A DNA stretch of 64,000 nucleotides, taken from positions 2,914,001 through 2,978,000 of the forward strand of contig NZ_CP069421.1 of NCBI RefSeq assembly GCF_018118585.1. Reading direction: 5' to 3'. A model generated the notes under the pieces. It did not search any database and was not told the origin of the DNA. It was given only the letters and a program-made list of their open reading frames with translations. This DNA is from Aristaeella lactis (GTDB taxonomy: Bacteria; Bacillota; Clostridia; Christensenellales; Aristaeellaceae). Of the stretch, positions 52,333 through 61,795 are shown piece by piece (positions within the stretch are counted from its first letter, which is position 1; each line of letters begins with the position of its first letter). Position numbers and translations under genes: made by a program.

Positions 52333-53318
52333 CCGGTATGGAAAAGGCAAAGATCAGCCGGCTGCTTCCCCGCATGCCGCACCGGAAACCTGCGGAGCTG
52401 AGCCCCGAGGAGGAAACAGCCCTGCGGCAGAAGCGCCTGGCGAAGATCTACCGGAAAATGAAACGGCAGTCCGGAAAGAAAAAACTGAACCGGTCCACGG
52501 CCGGCAACGCGGTTCTGTTTATCCTGATGGGGATCTGCGGCGTGTTTATGGTCCTGCCGCTGGTCATGATCCTCAACAACGCGGTGAAGCCGCTGGACGA
52601 ACTGTACCAGTATCCGCCGAGGATCTTTGTGCGGAATCCCACGCTGAATAACTTCACAGACCTGTATGTGCTGCTGAATGAAAGCTGGGTTCCGTTCTCC
52701 CGGTATATCCTGAATACCATCATCATTACGGTTGGGGGAATGACCGGTCATGTGATCATCGCGTCCATGGCGGCCTATCCCCTGGCCAAGAATCATTTTC
52801 CCGGCAAAAAGATCCTGTTTTCCGTGGTTGTACTGTCCATGATGTTCTCCTGGACGGTGACCCAGATTCCGCAGTACCTGATCATCTCCTGGCTTGGGAT
52901 CAACAACACCTATGCCGCGCTGGTGCTGCCGGCATGGTCTTTCGGCATGGGCCTGTACCTGATGAAGCAGTTCATGGAGCAGCTGCCGGATTCCCTGATG
53001 GAAAGCGCACGGCTGCAGGGCGCCAATGAATGGCAGATCTTCTGGCGGATCGTGATGCCGAACGTGAAGCCGGCCTGGCTCACGCTGGCGATCTTCCAGT
53101 TCCAGCAGATGTGGGCCAATACGGGCAGCATGTTCCTGCGTTCCGAGGAGCTGAAGCCCCTGCAGTACGCCCTGCAGCAGATTACTTCCGGCGGTGTGAG
53201 CCGGGCGGGCGCCGGGGCGGCAGTGACCTTCCTGATCGCGGCGGTCCCGATCATCTTTTTCCTGATCTGCCAGAGCTCGATCATGGAGACCATGACGACC
53301 TCCGGCATGAAGGACTGA
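52329..53318 (+). CDS. sugar ABC permease, MalG type, with extended N-terminus
   Basis: 329-residue permease. A charged cytoplasmic N-terminal extension of about 55 residues (ELSPEEETALRQKRLAKIYRK) precedes the first helix (AVLFILMGICGVFMVLPLVM). EAA-type loop is MESARLQGANEWQIFWRIVMP (about 220-240), with Ser-Ala replacing the usual Glu-Ala-Ala. ATGA overlap with the preceding permease. Followed 11 bp later by the NHL protein gene. Confidence 0.92.
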   Translation: MTGMEKAKISRLLPRMPHRKPAELSPEEETALRQKRLAKIYRKMKRQSGKKKLNRSTAGNAVLFILMGICGVFMVLPLVMILNNAVKPLDELYQYPPRIFVRNPTLNNFTDLYVLLNESWVPFSRYILNTIIITVGGMTGHVIIASMAAYPLAKNHFPGKKILFSVVVLSMMFSWTVTQIPQYLIISWLGINNTYAALVLPAWSFGMGLYLMKQFMEQLPDSLMESARLQGANEWQIFWRIVMPNVKPAWLTLAIFQFQQMWANTGSMFLRSEELKPLQYALQQITSGGVSRAGAGAAVTFLIAAVPIIFFLICQSSIMETMTTSGMKD

Positions 53319-53329
53319 GGAGGCGGAGC

Positions 53330-54811
53330 ATGAAGCAAGTGAAACGGATCCTGTGCCTGATGCTTCTGGCCTGCCTGGCCGCGGGAAGCGCGTGCGCCGC
53401 GGATTCCCTGCCGTATGACTGTTACAACTATGACCACTGGAACAATATCCTGTATACCCCGGCGCCTTACGTTCCGGACGGACTGGTCAGCGGTGCCACG
53501 CTCAGGCTGGAAGGGGAGCCTGTCGGCGCCTTCCGGAATCCCCAGGACCTGTGCGTGTCGGCGGACGGGGATGTGTATATCGCGGATACCGGGAACAACC
53601 GGATCGTGGTGCTGGCGCCGGACCTGAAGACGGTCAGGCGGATCATCACCGGCTTTGAGGCGGAGGGCGGCACGCAGACATTCAACGCGCCTACCGGCGT
53701 CGCACTGTCGGAAAAACACAGGCTGTATATCGCGGACAGCCTGAACCGCCGGATCGTTGTGCTTGAACCGGACGGAACCTTTGTCAAGTATGTGCGGGAC
53801 CCGCAGAGCGAGGTGCTGGACGAGGGCTATGTGTTCACTCCCCTGCGGGTGTCTGTGGATTACGCGGACCGGGTCTATGTGATCGCACAGAACATGTTCC
53901 AGGGCATCATGGTTTTCAGCGGGGAAGGAGATTTCACCGGCTTTTTCGGAACGATCAGCGTGAAGATCTCCCTGTGGGAAAAGTTCTGGCGCAAGCTGGC
54001 GACCAAGGAGGAGCGGAGCAAACAGCAGCTGTTTATTCCCACTGAATTTACCGGTATCGATGTGGATGACGAAGGCTTTGTTTACGCGTCCAGCAAGGAT
54101 ACGGACGGCCTGCAGGCTGTCCGCCGGCTGAATCCGAAGGGTGAAGACGTGATCCGGAAGGGCCCCCGCGGAAATCTGGGCGGTGACCGGGTGTTCGGTT
54201 CGGTCGGCAACTATGCCGGCCCAAGCCAGATCGTGGACGTGGTGTACCGCGGCCACGGGGCTTATTCCCTGCTGGACAGCCGGCGGGGCAGGATCTTTAC
54301 CTATGACCATGAAGGAAACCTGCTGTACATCTTTGGCGGCATCGGCACGCAGGCCGGGACCTTCCAGACGCCCGCGGCCATTGAGAAGCTGGGAAGCAGC
54401 CTGCTCGTCCTGGATTCCCAGCAGGGGAACCTGACTGTATTCGCAGAGACGGAATACGGCGCCCTGATCAACCGGGCGGTCAGCCTGCGGTTTGACGGGG
54501 ATGAAAGCCAGGCGGTTCCGCTGTGGCAGGAAGTGCTGCGGCTGGACGAGATCAACGAACTGGCGAATACCGGGATCGGCAAGGCCTACCTGTCCGCGGG
54601 AGACAACGCGAACGCCATGCTGTACCTGCGGCGCGGAATGAACCGGGAGTATTACTCCGTCGCCTTTAAGCGGTGGAGGAATGAACGGCTGCGGAACAAT
54701 ATCAGCCTGATCCTTTCCGGCGTTGTCGCTGCGGCTGCACTGGCCGTGCTCTGGGTGAAGGCGGTCCGGCCGGCGATCCGCAAAAAAGGGAAGAGGAGGG
54801 ATCCGTCATGA
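53330..54811 (+). CDS. NHL-repeat beta-propeller membrane protein
   Basis: 493 residues. N-terminal signal sequence MKQVKRILCLMLLACLAAGSACAAD, then NHL-type propeller blades (about 45-370): PQDLCVSADGDVYIADTGNNRIVVL, PTGVALSEKHRLYIADSLNRRIVVL, FTGIDVDDEGFVYASSKDTDG. A TPR-like helical segment (about 400-455, LWQEVLRLDEINELANTGIGKAYLSAG) and a C-terminal membrane helix (about 465-483) with basic tail follow. It should be displayed outside the membrane, perhaps as a scaffold or glycan binder for the importer. GGAGGCGG precedes ATG 53330. Overlaps the YIP1 gene by 4 bases. Confidence 0.85.
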   Translation: MKQVKRILCLMLLACLAAGSACAADSLPYDCYNYDHWNNILYTPAPYVPDGLVSGATLRLEGEPVGAFRNPQDLCVSADGDVYIADTGNNRIVVLAPDLKTVRRIITGFEAEGGTQTFNAPTGVALSEKHRLYIADSLNRRIVVLEPDGTFVKYVRDPQSEVLDEGYVFTPLRVSVDYADRVYVIAQNMFQGIMVFSGEGDFTGFFGTISVKISLWEKFWRKLATKEERSKQQLFIPTEFTGIDVDDEGFVYASSKDTDGLQAVRRLNPKGEDVIRKGPRGNLGGDRVFGSVGNYAGPSQIVDVVYRGHGAYSLLDSRRGRIFTYDHEGNLLYIFGGIGTQAGTFQTPAAIEKLGSSLLVLDSQQGNLTVFAETEYGALINRAVSLRFDGDESQAVPLWQEVLRLDEINELANTGIGKAYLSAGDNANAMLYLRRGMNREYYSVAFKRWRNERLRNNISLILSGVVAAAALAVLWVKAVRPAIRKKGKRRDPS

Positions 54812-55440
54812 ACCGGATGGGAATCAAGGACAAATGGCAGCATTTTTTCCATACGGTCAGCCATCCGGCAGACGGGTATTACTGGATCCGGCATCAGGAA
54901 AAGGGCAGCCTGTGGATCGCCTTCCTGATGGTGCTCCTGTACGGAATCGTGTTCTCCATGAACCGGATCTCTTCCAGCTTTATTGTCAACGATATTGAGC
55001 CCCGCACCGTGAACCTGCCGGCGGAGCTGGCAGGCGTCATTCTGCTGTATCTCATCCTCTGTGTCGGCAACTGGTCCGTGACCTGCCTGATGGACGGAGA
55101 GGGAAGGTTTAAAGACATCCTGATCGCAGCGGGTTACGCCTTGTTTCCCATGATGGCGGCCACCGCGGCGGCGACGGCTGTTTCCCACCTGGTGGCGGAG
55201 AATGAGGAGGCGTTCTACACCCTGCTGATCGGCCTGGGTACGGCCTACACCGTGATCATGCTGGTGATCGGGATCATGCAGGTACATAACTATACCTTCG
55301 GTAAAACGCTGATCACACTGTTTCTGACGGTGGTGGCGATGCTGATCATTATTTTCCTGGGACTGCTGGTGATCAATTTCATTACGCAGGTGTATTCGTT
55401 TTTCCGGGGGATCTATATGGAACTGATTTTCCGTGTGTAA
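54808..55440 (+). CDS. YIP1-family membrane protein
   Basis: 210 residues with five predicted helices (LWIAFLMVLLYGIVFSM, LAGVILLYLILCVGNW, ILIAAGYALFPMMAATAAAT, and two more at the C-terminus). DGEGRFKDILIAAGYALFP is the family core. Bacterial YIP1 proteins have no assigned activity. Translationally coupled to the NHL protein (ATGA), so the two likely form a membrane complex beside the permeases. Confidence 0.85.
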   Translation: MNRMGIKDKWQHFFHTVSHPADGYYWIRHQEKGSLWIAFLMVLLYGIVFSMNRISSSFIVNDIEPRTVNLPAELAGVILLYLILCVGNWSVTCLMDGEGRFKDILIAAGYALFPMMAATAAATAVSHLVAENEEAFYTLLIGLGTAYTVIMLVIGIMQVHNYTFGKTLITLFLTVVAMLIIIFLGLLVINFITQVYSFFRGIYMELIFRV

Positions 55441-55454
55441 GGAGGGAATGCTGA

Positions 55455-58046
55455 ATGAATGAGAAAAACAGGCTGACCCTCCCGACCGCCTTCCGGCGTG
55501 TACTGTGGATCATCGCGGGCCTGGCTGCGGCTGCCGCGGTGCTGTTCCTTGCCCGGTACGTGATCCACTACCGGGCGTATGACGAGTACCGTCAGTATAT
55601 TGTTCAGCCCGCGGCGAAAACGGAAGCGGAAGCCCTGAAGCCCCTGAAGGATCCGGAGAACGCAGTGCCGGGATTCGTTCTCGCGGCACAGAATGACCGG
55701 CTGGGACTCTACCTGAAGGAAAAAACCGCGGAGATCGCGCTGTATGACAGGAAGAGCGGGCTGACCGTCTATTCCAATCCGCAGGACGCGGCAGATGACC
55801 CGGTGGCCCGGTCCGGACTGAACCAGGCAAACCTGAAGAGCCAGTTTATCCTGAACTACCTGGATACAAACTCCCGGGAAGGTACACCCTGGAGCTCCTA
55901 CGCCAAGTGCGTGGAGAACGGGCAGATTGAATACCTTCAGCTGGAAAACGGTTTCCGGGCGGTTTATACACTGTCCAATGAAAAGCTGATGCTTGTACCG
56001 CAGCAGATGACGGCGGAATGGTACGGCATCCTGTCGGCTTCCGGAAAGAAGCAGGCGGCCAAATCCTATGTTCTGGATGAGGAAACCGGTCTGTATGTGC
56101 TGAAGTCCCAGGGCGTCACGGCCCGCCACCGTCAGCAGATCGACGCGGACGCGCGCAAGGCCGGTTTCACCATGGAGGATTACGCGGAGATGCAGGCGCT
56201 GGCAGAGGAAGAGGAATCCGAAGCGGCGGAAAGCACTTCCTTTGTGGTTGCCCTGGATTACACGCTGACGCCGGATGGGCTGACGGTCACCATCCCCCAC
56301 GCGGAACTCGCGGAGACGGGCGGGGCAAAGATCCGGACCATCCAGCTGCTGCCGTTCTTCGGCGCGGCCGGTACGGCGGAGAAGGGTGTGATCGTGGTTC
56401 CCGACGGCAGCGGCGCCTTGATCCGTTTCAACAACGGCAAGAATACCGCGCCCCAGTATAACCAGAACATTTATGACCTGGATCTGATCGACAGCGATAT
56501 TACCGCCACGCAGAATATGCAGTCCGCCAGGCTGGCGCTTTTCGGCATCTGCCGGGAGGACTGCGGCCTGCTGGTCTCCTGCGGCAGAGGCGCGGCACTG
56601 GCGTCTGTCACCGCGGATGTGGCGGGAAGGAACAACAGCTATAACTACGCCTACTTTACCTTCGGCCTGAGACGGACCGATACCCTGATGGTGGCCGGAG
56701 AGGAAGCGATCGTGGCGGAACAGGATTCCTACCCGGTGGACTGCGCCGTATTCTACCGGATCCTGGACGGGGAATATACCGGCTATAACGGACTGGCAAG
56801 GGCTGTGCGGGAATCCCTGCTCGCGGACGGCAGCCTGACACTGAAAACGGAAAAGTCCGGCGATATCCCCTTCTACTGCGACATTCTCTGCGGCGTTCGG
56901 GAAACGGCGCACTGGATGGGTGTTCAGTATCTCCGGGTTATGCCGATGACGACCTTCGCCCAGGCGGAGGAGATTTTGTCCGGGCTCCGTCAGGAGCAGG
57001 TAGGGAACCTGCGGGTGAACCTGCAGGGCTGGATGAACGGCGGATATTACCACGATCCGGTGAACCACGTCTCTGTGCAGGGCGGACTCGGCGGGGAAAG
57101 AGGATTGCAAAGCCTGCGCGCGGCAGCCGCTGAAACCGGAGGAAAGATTTATCCGGACGCAGCCCTGCAGCAGGTGACCGAGATCGCGAAAGGATTCCTG
57201 CGCAGCGAGGAAGCCAGCCGGTATTACGCCAAGGGCTATGTGGCGGAATTCGGTACCGTCAGTCCGGTTTCCATGAGGCGTACGGCCACCATGGGATTTA
57301 CGGAGCGGGCGTATATGCTCCTGTCCCCCCGTTTCCTGCCCCGGTATGCCGCCAGTCTGGCATCGGCGGCGGAGCGGCTGGGCCTGGACGCGCTTTCACT
57401 CCGGGACCTGGGAAACGAGGTCCATGCGGACAAGCGGCGGACGAACGTCATCAGCCGCGAAGCGGACCTGGACCTGGTCAGGCATGCCTTCGGCGTTATT
57501 GGCGCCGGAAAGCGTGAACTGATGGTTTCCGGCGGCAACGATTACAGCTTCCCCTATGTCCGGCACGTGATCAACGCGCCGGTGGAGGCGACGATGTTCG
57601 CTATTGTGGATGAGCAGATTCCGCTATGGGAGATGATCATCCACGGTTCGGCTGATTACTGCGGCTCGCCGCTGAACCTGATGCAGAGCGAGGACCGGCG
57701 GGCAGCCCTGCTGCACCTGATCGAATACGGCGCGTCAACGCACTACACATTTACCTGGCAGGACGCGGCGGATATGAAGTACACCGGGCTGAACAACAAT
57801 TACGCCACGACCTTCTCTTCATGGAAGGAGGAGGCAGCGGAAAGCTACCGCTTTGTGAACGGAGCGCTGGCTGGGGTGAGCGGCGCGGAGATGCTCCGGC
57901 ATGACCGGCTCAGCGATACGCTGGCCCGCGTGACGTATTCCAACGGCACGGTGCTGTATGTGAACAGCGGGGAGCATGAAGCTGAGGCGGACGGATACCG
58001 GATCCCGGCAATGGATTATCTGGCGGTCGGAGGAGAAAACGAATGA
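55455..58046 (+). CDS. large membrane-anchored DUF5696-type protein
   Basis: 863 residues. One N-terminal transmembrane helix (about 17-36, VLWIIAGLAAAAAVLFLARYV), the rest extracellular. Beta-rich first half (about 60-440: NDRLGLYLKEKTAEIALYDR, VVPDGSGALIRFNNGK) and a probable TIM-barrel second half (about 460-800: RVMPMTTFAQAEEILSGLRQ, VNLQGWMNGGYYHDPVNHVS, SLRDLGNEVHADKRR, YGASTHYTFTWQDAADM). I assign it to DUF5696 from memory of such clusters; enzymatic activity is not established, though the fold is glycosidase-like. GGAGGGAATGC precedes ATG 55455. ATGA overlap with the next permease. Confidence 0.75.
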   Translation: MNEKNRLTLPTAFRRVLWIIAGLAAAAAVLFLARYVIHYRAYDEYRQYIVQPAAKTEAEALKPLKDPENAVPGFVLAAQNDRLGLYLKEKTAEIALYDRKSGLTVYSNPQDAADDPVARSGLNQANLKSQFILNYLDTNSREGTPWSSYAKCVENGQIEYLQLENGFRAVYTLSNEKLMLVPQQMTAEWYGILSASGKKQAAKSYVLDEETGLYVLKSQGVTARHRQQIDADARKAGFTMEDYAEMQALAEEEESEAAESTSFVVALDYTLTPDGLTVTIPHAELAETGGAKIRTIQLLPFFGAAGTAEKGVIVVPDGSGALIRFNNGKNTAPQYNQNIYDLDLIDSDITATQNMQSARLALFGICREDCGLLVSCGRGAALASVTADVAGRNNSYNYAYFTFGLRRTDTLMVAGEEAIVAEQDSYPVDCAVFYRILDGEYTGYNGLARAVRESLLADGSLTLKTEKSGDIPFYCDILCGVRETAHWMGVQYLRVMPMTTFAQAEEILSGLRQEQVGNLRVNLQGWMNGGYYHDPVNHVSVQGGLGGERGLQSLRAAAAETGGKIYPDAALQQVTEIAKGFLRSEEASRYYAKGYVAEFGTVSPVSMRRTATMGFTERAYMLLSPRFLPRYAASLASAAERLGLDALSLRDLGNEVHADKRRTNVISREADLDLVRHAFGVIGAGKRELMVSGGNDYSFPYVRHVINAPVEATMFAIVDEQIPLWEMIIHGSADYCGSPLNLMQSEDRRAALLHLIEYGASTHYTFTWQDAADMKYTGLNNNYATTFSSWKEEAAESYRFVNGALAGVSGAEMLRHDRLSDTLARVTYSNGTVLYVNSGEHEAEADGYRIPAMDYLAVGGENE

Positions 58047-58969
58047 CTGGCATCCGCAGAAAAAACCGTATTTTTCATCTTTCCTATGAGCAGAGGAACG
58101 CCGTGCGCGGATACTGGTTCATCCTTCCGTGGCTGATCGGCTTCCTGGTGTTTTATGCCGGGTGCCTGGTGCAGCTGGGAGAATTCAGCCTGTCCCGGAT
58201 CGGCCTGGACGCCGCTACGGGTATGACAAAGGAGTATATCGGCTTCGGCAATTATATCGAGGCATTCACAAGCCACGCCACCTTCAAGCAGACACTGACA
58301 TCCTCTGTGATGGATATGCTGATCGACCTGCCGATGATCCTGTTCTTCAGCCTTTTTGTGGCGATGCTCCTGAACCGGAAGTTCAAAGGCAGGGCACTGG
58401 TACGCGCGATCTTCTTCCTGCCGATTATCCTGAGCGCGGACGCGGTGGGCTCCGCCATCACCCGGGCGACGGAACTGGTGAATGCCGGCGTGTCCTCCGC
58501 AAACCTGGAAACCGCGCAGGCGGGGACCGTCTCCGTAGCCTATTACATGCAGCTTTTCGGCGACCTGGCCATTCCGGAATCCGTGCTTGGCTACATTGTG
58601 GATGCGGTGAACCGGATCTCGTCCATCATCAAGGGATCGGGCGTGCAGATCATCCTGTTCATCGCGGCGCTGCAGTCCATTCCGGGTTCCCTGTATGAGG
58701 TGGCCCGCATTGAAGGAGCGACAGGGTATGAATCCTTCTGGAAGGTGACTTTTCCCATGGTTATGCCGCACATGATCACAAACACGATCTACACGGTCGT
58801 GGACCGGTTTTCCTCCAGTGAGGTGATCAGACTGGCAACGCGCACTTACAAGGAACTGTACAACTACGGCCTGTCGTCAGCGTTCTCTGTGGTCTCGACA
58901 CTGATCACCATCCTGATCCTGGGGCTGATCGTTTACCTGCTGAACCGGCGGACCTTCTATTACAACTGA
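58043..58969 (+). CDS. sugar ABC permease, second pair, MalF type
   Basis: 308-residue six-helix permease; YWFILPWLIGFLVFYAGCLVQ is the first helix and YEVARIEGATGYESFWKVTFPMV the EAA loop (about 218-240), with Val-Ala-Arg in place of Ala-Ala. Contains an extracellular stretch ELVNAGVSSANLETAQAG between helices that is longer than usual. Coupled to the DUF5696 gene by ATGA overlap, which ties that protein to transport. Confidence 0.92.
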   Translation: MTGIRRKNRIFHLSYEQRNAVRGYWFILPWLIGFLVFYAGCLVQLGEFSLSRIGLDAATGMTKEYIGFGNYIEAFTSHATFKQTLTSSVMDMLIDLPMILFFSLFVAMLLNRKFKGRALVRAIFFLPIILSADAVGSAITRATELVNAGVSSANLETAQAGTVSVAYYMQLFGDLAIPESVLGYIVDAVNRISSIIKGSGVQIILFIAALQSIPGSLYEVARIEGATGYESFWKVTFPMVMPHMITNTIYTVVDRFSSSEVIRLATRTYKELYNYGLSSAFSVVSTLITILILGLIVYLLNRRTFYYN

Positions 58970-58989
58970 CGGGAGGAGGGAGAAAGAAC

Positions 58990-59994
58990 ATGCAGACAAT
59001 CCATCCGGCACAGAACGGAAAAATCACCTGGCAGGGATTCCGGAATTCTCCCGCCTACGCCAATCAGCGGGATAAAACCCTGAACGGGATGAAGAACCTG
59101 GTGATCGGTCTTTTCCGGCTGATCGTGATCGCCGGGATCAGCTATGTCATTCTCGCTCCGGTGATCAATATCATCTCGAACTCCTTCTTTTCCCGGCAGG
59201 ACTCCATTAACCCCATGGTATTCACGATCCCGATCAACCCGACGCTGGAACGCTATAGCATGGCAGTCAAATACCTGAATTACCTGCCCATTCTGGGCAA
59301 TACGATTCTGTATGTGTTCGGGGTGACCCTGATCCAGCTGCTGATCTGCTCCATGGTCGGTTACGGTTTTGCCCGTTTCCGCTTTCCGCTGAAGAGCGTG
59401 CTTTTTGCTTTTGTGCTTGTGATGATCGTCATTCCGCTGAATACGATCCAGTTCCCGCTTTATACGACCTTCCGCTTCTTTAATCCCCTGGGAATTGTAG
59501 GACTTTTCAACGGTGGGAAGACGATCAACCTGCTGCAGACCGCCTGGCCGACGTTCATCATGTCCGTTTTCGGCTGCGGCCTGCGGTCCGGCCTGTACAT
59601 CTATATCTTCAACCAGTTCTTCCGCGGCCTGCCGAAGGAGATTGAGGAGGCGGCCCTGGTGGACGGCGCCGGCACAGCCCGGACGTTTTTCACCATCATG
59701 ATGCCCAATGCGGCTCCGGCGGTCATTACGGTTGCCGTGTTCTCCATCGTCTGGCAGTACAACGATTCCTTTTTTGCCAACACCTTCAACATTTCCGATT
59801 CCATCCTCGTGACCAGGAAGCTGGAATCGCTGATCAACGTGATCGCCAATGCGGAAAAGGTGCTGACCATCCGCGAACAGCAGCTGTATTTTGACGCCGG
59901 CGTGGTTCTGGTCCTGGTGCCGGTGGTGGTGATCTACCTGGTGCTGCAGCGGCGGTTTATCGAGGGCGTGGAACGTTCCGGTATTGTGGGCTGA
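58990..59994 (+). CDS. sugar ABC permease, second pair, MalG type
   Basis: 334-residue permease with a polar N-terminal tail of about 35 residues before the first helix (LVIGLFRLIVIAGISYVILAPV). EAA loop EEAALVDGAGTARTFFTIMMPN near residues 218-239. ATG 58990 follows GGAGGAGGGAG. Its binding protein is probably the one encoded at 61796, with the repeat protein in between. Confidence 0.92.
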   Translation: MQTIHPAQNGKITWQGFRNSPAYANQRDKTLNGMKNLVIGLFRLIVIAGISYVILAPVINIISNSFFSRQDSINPMVFTIPINPTLERYSMAVKYLNYLPILGNTILYVFGVTLIQLLICSMVGYGFARFRFPLKSVLFAFVLVMIVIPLNTIQFPLYTTFRFFNPLGIVGLFNGGKTINLLQTAWPTFIMSVFGCGLRSGLYIYIFNQFFRGLPKEIEEAALVDGAGTARTFFTIMMPNAAPAVITVAVFSIVWQYNDSFFANTFNISDSILVTRKLESLINVIANAEKVLTIREQQLYFDAGVVLVLVPVVVIYLVLQRRFIEGVERSGIVG

Positions 59995-60013
59995 GCCCGC
60001 TTTCAATTGTTAA

Positions 60014-60031
60014 TTACCCGGGATCGGGTAA
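60014..60031 (+). other. small hairpin in front of the repeat-protein gene
   Basis: 7-bp stem TTACCCG / CGGGTAA with GGAT loop followed by an A-rich stretch and GGAGG. A likely mRNA-stability or processing hairpin separating membrane from secreted-protein genes; A run rather than T run follows, so not a terminator on this strand. Confidence 0.5.
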
Positions 60032-60053
60032 AAAATAAAAGGAGGAAAGTCCT

Positions 60054-61763
60054 GTGAAGAAACTCATTTCCTGGTTGCTGGTTGCCGTTATGGCAGTCGG
60101 TATGTGCTCCTGGGCGTCTGCCGATCCGGTGAACGCGCTTGACTTCGAAGACGGCGTTTTTGCCTTCCTCGGTGTTTCCGCTGCGAAACCGAACGCAGAT
60201 GCCTCAACGGCCCTGGAGGTTGTTGACTACAACGGCTCCAAGGCACTGCGCGTTGCCGCGCAGGGAATCCCCTATGTGGCCCTGAACCTGGAGGGCCTGG
60301 CCGGCGAAAAGCTGGCTGACGTTGCCGCTGTCACGTTTGACATCGGTGTTGACAAGGCCGCGGACGGCAAGTTCTACGCGGTCTCCGGCGTGGTATACAG
60401 CTACACCGGCGAGAACGCGGATGAGAACAAGGCCGACTGGTCTGTCTATCTGGAAAAGAAAAATCCGCGCAATGTAAAGATTCAGTTCAAGGCGCCGCTT
60501 GTTGCCGGCGCGGGCAACTACATCATGATCTCCAGGGAAGACCAGGCCGGCGGAGAACCCGCGACCTTCTACCTGGACAACATTCAGTTCCTGGACGCGG
60601 AAGGAAACGCGATCGCCCTGGATCCGACTGCGGAATATGTGTCGGAGGCTTCCGAAAAGGATCTGAGCAACCTTGTTGCCCTGACGAACGCCGTTGAATT
60701 CCCGGATTTCCACAAGTCTGCCGGTGCCTGGGCACAGGACGGCCTGGAAATGCCGCAGGAGATTATTGATGCGCTGGTGCCCGGCTCCGTGGTGGAAGTG
60801 GAATACGCGAGTGCGGACGGCTCCATGTGGATCGTCATGCCCTGGGCAACCGCCGGCTGGATGCGTGTCGGCCAGGGAACTGCTGCCATCAACAACAGCA
60901 AGACCATTGCCCAGATTCCCTATGAGATGATCGAAGCCCTCTGCGGTGAAGACAAATCCACCTGGGGTGCCATGCTGCAGTGCGAAAGCGCTTCCGACTG
61001 GGAAGTCTTTGCCGTGCGCGTGGGTCAGCGGGCAAACCGGATCGTGCTGAAGAACGCGGTTGAATTCCCCGGCTTTACCAAGTCCGCTGACGCCTGGGCG
61101 CAGGACGGCCTGGAAATGCCGCAGGAGATCATTGACGCGCTGGTGCCCGGCTCTGTGGTGGAGATCACCTACAGCTCCGAGGACGGCGATATCTGGCTGG
61201 TCATGCCCTGGGCGGAAGCCGGCTGGATGCGCGTGTCCCAGGGAACCGCTGCCAAGATGGGCGGCAAGGCCTATATCACCTATGAAGAGATCGCTGCGCT
61301 GTGCGGTGAGGACAAGTCCACCTGGGGCGCCATGATGCAGTGCGAAGGCTCCTCTCCCTGGGAGGTTTACGGCATCCGCGTGGGCCAGAAGGCAGAGTTC
61401 TTCGGCCTGACCAACCTGGTTGAATTCCCCGGCTTCACCAAGTCCGCTGACGCCTGGGCGCAGGACGGCCTGGAAATGCCCCAGGAGATCATCGACGCCC
61501 TGGTTCCCGGCAGCGTTGTGACCATCTCCTATGAATCCGAAGACGGCAATATGTGGCTGGTCATGCCCTGGGCAGCCGCCGGCTGGATGCGCGTTGGCAA
61601 CGACGGCGCGGACGTGGCGGACGGCAAAATCGCGCAGGTGACTTATGAACAGATCGAAGCCCTCTGCGGCGAGGACAAGTCCACCTGGGGCGCCATGATG
61701 CAGTGCGAAAGCTCCTCCCCCTGGAATGTTTATGCTGTGGCCGTGGGCCAGGCGATCAAATGA
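60054..61763 (+). CDS. secreted protein with three tandem ~120-residue repeats
   Basis: 569 residues. Signal peptide MKKLISWLLVAVMAVGMCSW then ASAD; N-terminal jelly-roll-like domain (about 25-195, LDFEDGVFAFLG and FYLDNIQFLD, as in carbohydrate-binding modules). Then three near-identical repeats starting at residues 212, 334 and 454, each with WAQDGLEMPQEIIDALVPGS, VMPWAxAGWMRV and CGEDKSTWGAMxQCE. Each repeat has five Trp/Cys-rich positions including two Cys, suggesting Trp-lined ligand sites. No lipobox, sortase signal or membrane helix seen. GTG 60054 with GGAGG 8 bases upstream. Function unknown; glycan binding is inference. Confidence 0.8.
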   Translation: MKKLISWLLVAVMAVGMCSWASADPVNALDFEDGVFAFLGVSAAKPNADASTALEVVDYNGSKALRVAAQGIPYVALNLEGLAGEKLADVAAVTFDIGVDKAADGKFYAVSGVVYSYTGENADENKADWSVYLEKKNPRNVKIQFKAPLVAGAGNYIMISREDQAGGEPATFYLDNIQFLDAEGNAIALDPTAEYVSEASEKDLSNLVALTNAVEFPDFHKSAGAWAQDGLEMPQEIIDALVPGSVVEVEYASADGSMWIVMPWATAGWMRVGQGTAAINNSKTIAQIPYEMIEALCGEDKSTWGAMLQCESASDWEVFAVRVGQRANRIVLKNAVEFPGFTKSADAWAQDGLEMPQEIIDALVPGSVVEITYSSEDGDIWLVMPWAEAGWMRVSQGTAAKMGGKAYITYEEIAALCGEDKSTWGAMMQCEGSSPWEVYGIRVGQKAEFFGLTNLVEFPGFTKSADAWAQDGLEMPQEIIDALVPGSVVTISYESEDGNMWLVMPWAAAGWMRVGNDGADVADGKIAQVTYEQIEALCGEDKSTWGAMMQCESSSPWNVYAVAVGQAIK

Positions 61764-61795
61764 TGACCTGATTTCTGGAAAGGAGAAACTGACTT

